DNA of 26,299 nucleotides, from positions 1 to 26,299 of IMG/VR virus record IMGVR_UViG_3300038361_000023; one strand, given 5' to 3'. Within the stretch, counting starts at the first letter, position 1. Each line of letters starts with the position of its first letter. Below are positions 5,325 through 14,300 of the stretch, one piece after another. Origin of the DNA: a virus. The position numbers were made by a program, and so were the translations under genes. Under the pieces are notes generated by a model. That model did not search any database. It saw only the letters and a list, made by a program, of their open reading frames with translations, and was not told the DNA's origin.

Positions 5325-8300
5325 ATGTCTAATGTAGATGGAATAAATATACCAGTAACTTCTTCTGGAGTTGGGAAAACCATATCTGATTTGGAAAGAA
5401 TAAAACTCCAAATGAAGAATATGACGACCTCCCTTGAGCAAGTTAAAAAAATGTTGATGGTAGCTTTTCCAGTTGATAGTGCTAAACAATTTTCCACTGC
5501 TGCTAAGAGTGTGCAAAGAGAAGTACAGCAAATTAGTCATTTTTTAGAAAATATGGGAACAAAGGCTAATACAACACTTTTGAAAGCTTCCACAGCCGTT
5601 GGGATTTATGAAAAGAAGTTAACTACTGTTAATAAGACTTTAGAAAAAAATGTAACTGTACAAAAAAATACTGCGGCGGCGGTTAAACTTCTTTTTGCTA
5701 GAATACATGCGGGAGTAGTTGTTAATAAAAAATTAGAAACTTCTACTAATAAAGTAACTTCTGCATTTCTTAAACAGATAGGGGTATCTGCAAGATTAAC
5801 AAATAAATGGGATGCTTTTCGTAAATCTATTAGTGCAAATAGATTAGTGCAACAAGCATTGAATAAAACGAGTACTGCTGCGGTTTTAAACAATATGAAG
5901 TTAACTTCTTCCTATCAAAATTTATCAAAAAGTATTGCCAAGAATACCTCAGTTACTAAAGCAAATAAAACAGAACAAGCCAAATTAAATACTACTATCG
6001 CTAAAACGAGTAAAGGTTTTGCTGGTTTAATTCCCCATGTTGCTGCGGTTACTCTTTCCTATATGGCTATGCGTAGAGTTACTAGAGCCATTACAGGTAC
6101 TATAGGTCTAGGTGTAGAATTTGAACATGAAATGTCTATGGTTAGGGCTATTACTGAGGCGACCACTGCACAATTTGAGGTTTTAATGGATGTGGTGAAA
6201 AAGGCTGGAGAGACTACAGTTTTTACAGCTAAAGAAGCCGCTGAAGCTATGAGATTTTTAGCTATGGCTGGTTTTGCAGTAGATGAATCTATTGCGGCTC
6301 TTCCTGATGTTTTAAATCTTGCCTTTATTGGGCAATTAGAATTGAAACGTGCCACTGATATTTCTACTGATGTTCTCAGAGCATTTGGATTAGAAGCAGA
6401 ACAGCTAGGAATGGTTGTAGATGTGTTTACTGCTACAATTACTAATAGTAATACCAATATTGAAATGCTTGGACAGTCAATGAAATTTGTTGCTCCTGTC
6501 GCTTCTAAATTAGGTTACAGTGTACAACAAGTTTCAGCTATGCTTGGGGTCATGTCTCAATCTGGTATCAAAGCTGGTATGGCTGGTAGGTCTTTACGAA
6601 TGGCTATGATGCGCATGAGTGATGCTGCTAAGTCTATGGGTATGGAAGGAGCTAACTTATTAGATGTTTTAAGAAAACTTGCTAGTAAGAGTTATTCTCC
6701 AGATAGATTAGTTGGAGAACTCAAAACAATGTTTGGGCTTCGTTCTACTCCTGCTATTCTAGCTCTTATGCAAAATCTTAAACTTTATGATGAATTTTAT
6801 GAAAAATTAGAAAATTCTGAAGGAGCTGCTAAAAAGTTTACAGATTCTTTAAAAACTGTGTGGCGTGCTTTTAAAGAATTGTCCTCAGTAGTACAGAGTT
6901 TAGCCATTGAAGTATTTGAAGAATATCAAGAAACACTGGAAAGTGTACTTAATAATGCTACTGAATGGTTTAGGGAAAATAAAGATGAAGTAAAAGAATG
7001 GACAAAATATATTGTTGAAAGTATACCACAGGTAATTGGGTTAACTGTGGCTATGTGGGGTCTTGGCAAAGCTTTAGCTATAGTTACAATTTTTAGAGAA
7101 ATGCATGTAGCAGTTACGGCTATGAATGCTGCTAATGCTCTTCCTATGTTTGCAGATCAAGTGACACGTGGCGGTAAAGCATTAGCTATGGCAAAAGGAT
7201 TTGCAGCAAAATATGCTTCTCAATTGTATCTGTTAGGTGGAGCTATTGCTGCTGTAATAGCTTATAAACTATCTGAATGGTTGGCTGAACAATGGGAATG
7301 GTGGGATAAGAATATATGGGGGTCAAAAAAGTATACGGAAAGTTTAAAGGAAGGTATAAAGCAACAACGAGCATTTTTAGCACTAAAAACATTAGATAAA
7401 TCTCCTGAACAGGCATTTGAAGTTTTCAATTTAAAAACAGCTAAAGTGGCATTAAATTATCTTAAAACTGAATTATCTGATCTTAGAGAAAAAAGAGATA
7501 CTATTTTAGATAATATTCAACAACAGGAATATCAACTTGATTTAATTGATACTGATAAAGAAAAAGTGGCTTTAAAAAATGTAGAAGCTCAGATTTTAGT
7601 AATGGCAGAAAAAGCTGCGAAAGTACAATATTTAGTGGATAATATGAGAAGTTCGGGAGGAACGTATGAAAATAGCGACTATTATAAAGGTAGTGCTTTA
7701 GCTGCTACGAGAGAAAGAGAAAAATTAGAGGAGCAAACTAAGTATAATGAGGCTTTACGAATAGCAAAAGAACAGTATGAAAGTGGGGAAATTAAATTAC
7801 CTTCTTATGATAGGAAGAAATTTTTAGATAAATTAGAAGAGGATCTTAAAACAGAAGGTGCGTATTTATTGCTTGCCGCCAGAGATAAAGAAGGAGCTAA
7901 AGAATATATTAGAGGAATGCGTACTAATGCTGGAAGAGTATATGATGCTAGAATGAAACAAGATGAGGAAATAGCTTCTAAATTAAAACAAATTAAAGAT
8001 CCTATGGAAAGAAGTAAAATAGAAGCTAATGTATTTACTCTAGGTACAGAATTTACTGACCGTATGAGTAAGGTTAAAAAGTATTCTGAAGAATACATGC
8101 TTTTGTTTAATAATATGCGTAAAGGGCAATCTAAAATATTAAACAAAAGTATTAGTGATCAAATTAAAGCTGAGAATGCATTAGTCACCGCAGTCAAAAA
8201 AGCGCAAGGTTCCATTATTGATAATAAAGCTGCTATGCAAAAACAGGAGACTGATCTTAATACCAAACAATTGAATGATTCTTTGGCTGTTATTAAAACT

Positions 8301-11300
8301 GATACAGCTAATCAAATAGCGGAAGCTATAAAAAGAGGCGATTCCATAGTTGATTTAAAGGAACAGCAGCAAATATTAATTACAAATAATCAACGAGATT
8401 TTGAGTTATCTTTAGCGCAATCACGGGAAGCAGAAATAACTAAGGAAGCAGAAAAACATGATATAATAATAAAAAATTCAAAGGCTTCTGGGGATCAACT
8501 TAAAATATTAGAGGAAGATAAAAAATCTAGTATAGACCTTATTGATAAAAAATTTGATAGGATAAGACAAGAAAGAGCATCTTCTATTGTTAAATTTTAT
8601 GAACAACAAACAATTAAAGAGGAGAATATTGCACAGAATCGGGCTGATAAAATTTCAGCTATAAATGAAAAAATTACTATTAAAACAGTAGAGACTGTTA
8701 GAGATACGGAATTAAAAAGACTTTCCATTTTGGCTGACGCAGAGGAACAAGAAATAGCAATATACGAAAAGTCTGCTTTAACTAAAATAAAATATGCTTT
8801 GAAAAATAATGAGGATATAAGTCAATTAAGAAAAGAATCTATTGCGGAAGTAGAAGAACAAAATGTTGCATTGCAAAAAATATGGGAAACGTCTAGAGAG
8901 ACAGAAATACAAGCAGAAGAACGAATTTGGGCTTTAAAGAGAAAATCTGGAACTAGTGATCTAGAATATAATGCAGGATTACGATCTGCTAAATTGGAAA
9001 TAGACGAAAATTATAATGAAAAAGTTAGAGCTTTAGAATTGAAAAAACTTAAATTTATTCAATCTATTAATGCTGCTGAGTTAGCCGATCATCAAAGGAA
9101 ATATCAAAAAGCATTAACTTATTATGATAAATGGGTAAAACAAATAGCTAAAAAAGCTTTGCAGGGCCTTTCTAAAGACCAAGCTATGGCTACCACTATG
9201 AAAAAAGCTAAAGAGACATGGGCAGAACATGTTAGAAATCTTTTTAATGTTGGAAGGAATGATGAAGCTAGAGATTTAATGAGTAAATGGCCCGAAATTC
9301 AAAGAATCCAATTAGAGGAATTAAGTAAACAACAAGATCAATATGATAATGATAGACTTGTAGCAATGAAGTCCCTTTATAAAGATTTGAATGAAGTCTC
9401 TGGCAATTACTTTGACGCACAGATACAGATTATTGAACTTGAAAAAGAGAAGTATATTGAATCTCTTAAAATAAAAGCGGATGAAAATGGAAAATATACA
9501 CAAAAACAAATGCAATTACTTGAGGCACTGAATAGATGGCAAATCCTTAAAAATCGTGAATTAGTACAAGAATACCTCATAGCTAACAAGGGTTTAGCTG
9601 GTGGTATGGTTGCATACCTTGTTGAAATGAAAACAGCATGGGAAAATTACTACCAAGAGATAGGCCAATTTGGTTATGATTTTCTGGAAAGTTTCGGTAG
9701 TGCATTTGAGGATAGCTTTGTTAAAGTATTTACTGAAGGAGTAGATGCAGCAAAAGATGTTTGGAAGGATTGGCTTGACGATTTGTTAGATAGTTTCCTT
9801 AAAATGATAGCGAGACTTATAAAAGAATTGGTCATGTCAGGCATATTAGAATTGCTAGTATCCGCTCTTGGAAGTGGAAGCGGAAGTAGAAGTATCAGTA
9901 TCAGTGGTGGAGGAAGTGGAAGTGGCGTTGGAATGGGAGGCGTGAGTGTAGGTGGTTCTTCAATGAGTTGGACAACCATTGGTAGTATGCTTGCCAAGGG
10001 ATATGAGTTGTACACCGGGAAGAGCTTATCTCTTAATGGTTTGATAGATAGTCTTTCTGGTAGTTCTTCCTCAACTGCTGTTACTACCACTCAACAAGGT
10101 CAAAATTGGGCGGGTGATATTGGTAGTTGGGGAAAAGATTATGCAAAAGGTTTAGGCCAGACAGGAACAATGACTGCTGCTCAAGTTGCAGGCGCTGAAG
10201 CTGCCTATGCAATGAATACTGGTTACATGAGTGGTATGGCAGTTGATTCAGCCGGTATGGTTGGCAACATGGCGAACATGGGTGCAAACGCTTCCACTAC
10301 TGGAATGGGTGCTGGTGCTGCTTCTGGTATTGCTGCTGCTGTTGTTGCTATTATCATTGGTGGTTACATGGTTTTCGATAATAATACGAAACCAGATGCC
10401 AGCGTTTGGGTAAAAGCTCAAGCGGAAATGTCAAAATTACAATCACATTTATTCGATGTTGCTATAACTGGAGTTGGTGCAATTGGGTATTCTGAATCAG
10501 ATGCAAATAAAGATGTAAACTGGATGTCTAGCGTGTTGGCTGATCATTTTAGTATGTATGAGGAGATATATAAGAATGTATCTTATGAGAGTCAACGAAA
10601 AATCAAAAAGGGACTAGAAAATATACCTTGGGAAGAATTATCGTTTACTCTTATCAAGATGGCCCAGGATCACGTTACACCTAAATTATCTATAAGCAGA
10701 AAAAATCCCTATTGGGTAAGGCCACCTGATGCTAATCCAATATTCGATGATCTTAATCCTACCTCTTATAGTGGAAGTTTATCTGGTACAGGTAGGGGTA
10801 ATGCAGCGACACAATTACATGCTTTAATGGGGAAATACTTTGAGGAGTATGTTGAAGAGGCACTAGTCAATATTAAGAAAAAAGATGTTTACAAATTAAT
10901 GAATGATAATATTCTCGGGATGTTATCTGGATTAGATAAGGATCTTTTCATGAATGATCCTGAGGAATTTTTTCATGCATTTAATGAATCAATGAAGCAA
11001 ATGGTGAAAGCGGAAGTTGTATGGACAGACTTTAACCATTGGTTAGACGGTACAACTGCTGGAATGACTAAAGCTCAAGAAGCAACGACATTAGCTACTG
11101 CTGAACTAGAAGGTTATGCAGCGCAGATGGAAGCTTTGGGTGTCACTTTGAGTGAGGCTGAACTAGCTGCAAAATTTAAAGACATATATAATGGAATGAC
11201 AGAGGGTATAGGTAATCTTGGTGCAATAGCGAAACCAGTAACAGGACTTGATAAATATCTTGCTAAAATCAATGGTCAATTTGATGCCTACTTGGCACTA

Positions 11301-14300
11301 TTGGAACGCTATGGTGTTGATTTAGATAAAATTACTGATCTAGAAGAGAAACGCAAAAAGAAGCTGGAAGAAGCCGCTGAAGAATATATGGAATCTTTTT
11401 GGAAAGGAATCGAAGATACCATAAAAGGTGCGGAAGGATTGGTTACAGCATTTGAGGAAGCTGTTATAAGTATTAATAACACCTTTGCTGGAGTGTACGC
11501 CACTATGGCGGAAGATAAAGGCCTTGATGCACGAAAAATAGAAGATATTCATAAATATTATAATGATGCAAAAAAAGCAATACAAGATGAAATAGACAAA
11601 ATCATGGATGGTTTGGCTGACAGTATTAAAGAAGTTGCAGAGTTAATTAATATTTTGGAAACTGGTGGAGATATAAGTGCTGTTATAACATATTTTGAAG
11701 AGTTGTTTAAAACCTTTGACGAAAGTGGTGCAGACCTTACTGGAATTATTTCAGATATGAAAAATTCCTTTAAGTCTGTTATAAATGAATTAAAGAATCA
11801 GGCCAATCAATTATATGCATGGTCCCAAGAATTTGGTGGGTTCAATTTTGAGAGGGCCGCTAATCAAGCTAGTAAATTAATGACACTTCTTTCAGATTTC
11901 GTTAGAGATATGTCCGATATGGATTCTGCCGATATGAAAGTTGCGTTAGGGGAAATTAAAACTAGCATACAAGAGTACAGAGAAGCCGTTGAAAGGGCAC
12001 AGTTTGGAGAACAAGATTATGAAATAGTAGATTACCTTAATGATGTTTTAGATTACTTAGATGGACTAGAAACCGTTATTAACACATTTACTCTCGATTT
12101 GGAATCGTTATCACAAGTTCCCATGAAAGATTTATTTCCCAGTATTACAGAGGATTTAAATGCATTTGTTGGTGGGTTGAAAAATTGGTATAATAAACTT
12201 GAGGATGCAAATGGTGTTTTTGATGGCCTTCAGGAAATGACCAATGCACTGTCTAATCAAATAACAGCATGGGTGGATAGTTTATCAAATGAGGATATTT
12301 CGAATGAAGATGTATTGAGTGGTCTTGCTGCAATATCAGATTCAATAGATGATACGATTACGGCTGTTCAAGATATGCGTAGAAAACAATCTAATGCTGG
12401 AAATACTGAATGGGTTTACGTTCTTGATTCTTATATTACATATTTAAAATCATTGAAAACTGCTGTTGAGTCTTTTGAGGATCGATTATCAGATGCTAAT
12501 TTGAGTGAAGCTAATAGACAAGAAATAAGTGATATTTTAACAGATTTAGGTAAAGGTGATTATACCTCTGCTATTGCTTATTTGCAAAAGCAACTGGATG
12601 AACTTATAGCTGGTGGAGGAGATTCAGAAACAATCCAAAAGTATAAAGATGATATTGCCGAACTTCAAAGATTACAGGATGAGTTTATAGCAATAGAAAG
12701 ACGACAGCTAGATGCGATCAAGAGAAGTCTGGGATTAATTACTGATTATGAATACAGAATGGGGAGATTGACTGAACTTCAAGATCGGTACGGTAATTCT
12801 TTAGGTTCACTTGTCAAAAATTTTGAGAGTTGGACCCTTGAAGAATTGAAAGCAGAGGCCGACAGGTTGGGTATTACATGGCAGGAGATGGCTGAAGATG
12901 TTGCATTTCTTGTTCAACAGGAACAGAACCTTTACGATATTAGAAAGGCTCAAGCTGAATTGGCTGGTAAAGACACTGGACTGTGGGAAATTGCAGAAAG
13001 GTACAATCTTGATTACGATAAAATGGATAAAGATTTTGCACAGAAAATTGTGAATCAATTTTTATCCATGACAGCAGAAGAAGTGCAAGCGTGGGCAGAT
13101 AATCTGAGCGTTTCCGTAACACAATTAGTTGCAGATATTATGACATTGGCCAATGCATTTGATTTGACTGCCGATGCAATAGAAAGTTTGGCAGACGATA
13201 TTAGAGAAAATCTTGAAAATCTAAGATTACAAATTCAAGATGATATGGGTATTGGTGGTGGTCATGCAGCAAGAGCGGCTTCTATATGGAATCAGATAGA
13301 AGGATTAGGTGAAACAGATCCTATGACGGAAGGTGTTCTTCTTGAAATGACTGAACTCTTAGGTGATTGGTATTCAGAAGGAAAAGCTGCTGAAGATGAA
13401 AGAATTGCTGGAATTAGGGAAGAACTAAATGAACGTAAAAGTGTCTTAGAAGAAGAACTACGTTTAGCGCAAAATTTTCAAAATGTTGTGGAATCTTTGG
13501 AAGATTTGATTAAGTCGATAAAATATAGCACCTTGAATGTTTCTTTACCATATGAGAAGGCAGAAGAAGCACAACAAGATTATGATACTTTACTTGCTGC
13601 TGCTATGACAGGCGATTTAGAAGCAATGCAAGAATACAGTGGTTTTGTGCAAACTCATTTGCAGCAACAACAGGAGGAGTTTAAATCTTCAGATATATAT
13701 CAAGGTATCTACGATAGTGTAATGGCTGACATTGAAGCTGTAAAGGCCAATGCTGAAGCTCAGTCTTATGATGAGGCTATACTGGCAGAACTGGAGAGCA
13801 TTGACGCACAACTTGAAAATTTAGAACCTGACTATTCAGCATTGTTAGCTCAGTTTGAAGGTATGGCAGAAACAATAGAAACAGCATTAAGAAGGCTTGA
13901 AGCTGGAAGTCTTGTTATAACTTTTGAATGGGATACTGCTGGAAGTGCTGAAGCTATTGAAGCATTGAAACAAATTCTAGAATTTTATGGGTGGGAAGAT
14001 GATGTAATGATCAGTTTTGTTGCCACCATGCTAGAAAATTTTGGTGGTACTTTTGCTGAAAGAATGGAACTTCTTGGTTTTCTTGTAGATCCAGCCAATG
14101 GTGGAAGCTGGACTTCAACTGCAACCATTATGATGTTGGCATCTGATGAATTTTGGGATGAAAATACGTGGACTGATAATCTAGAATTGATTGGATTTAT
14201 TTATAGTGAGAATGGAAAAGATTGGAATGCGGAAGCGGTTTTAACCTTTCTGGCTAATGAAGGAGCTTGGGATTCAAGTACTTTTGAAGAAGCTATGACA

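Noticed and set aside
5308-5327. ATG 5308 as tape-measure start
   Set aside because: It is 17 bases from ATG 5325 and therefore out of frame.
9674-10090. 138-codon antisense open frame opposite the Gly/Ser-rich part of the tape measure
   Set aside because: It is Pro/Leu-rich low-complexity sequence produced by the complement of Gly/Ser codons, with no operon context on the minus strand.
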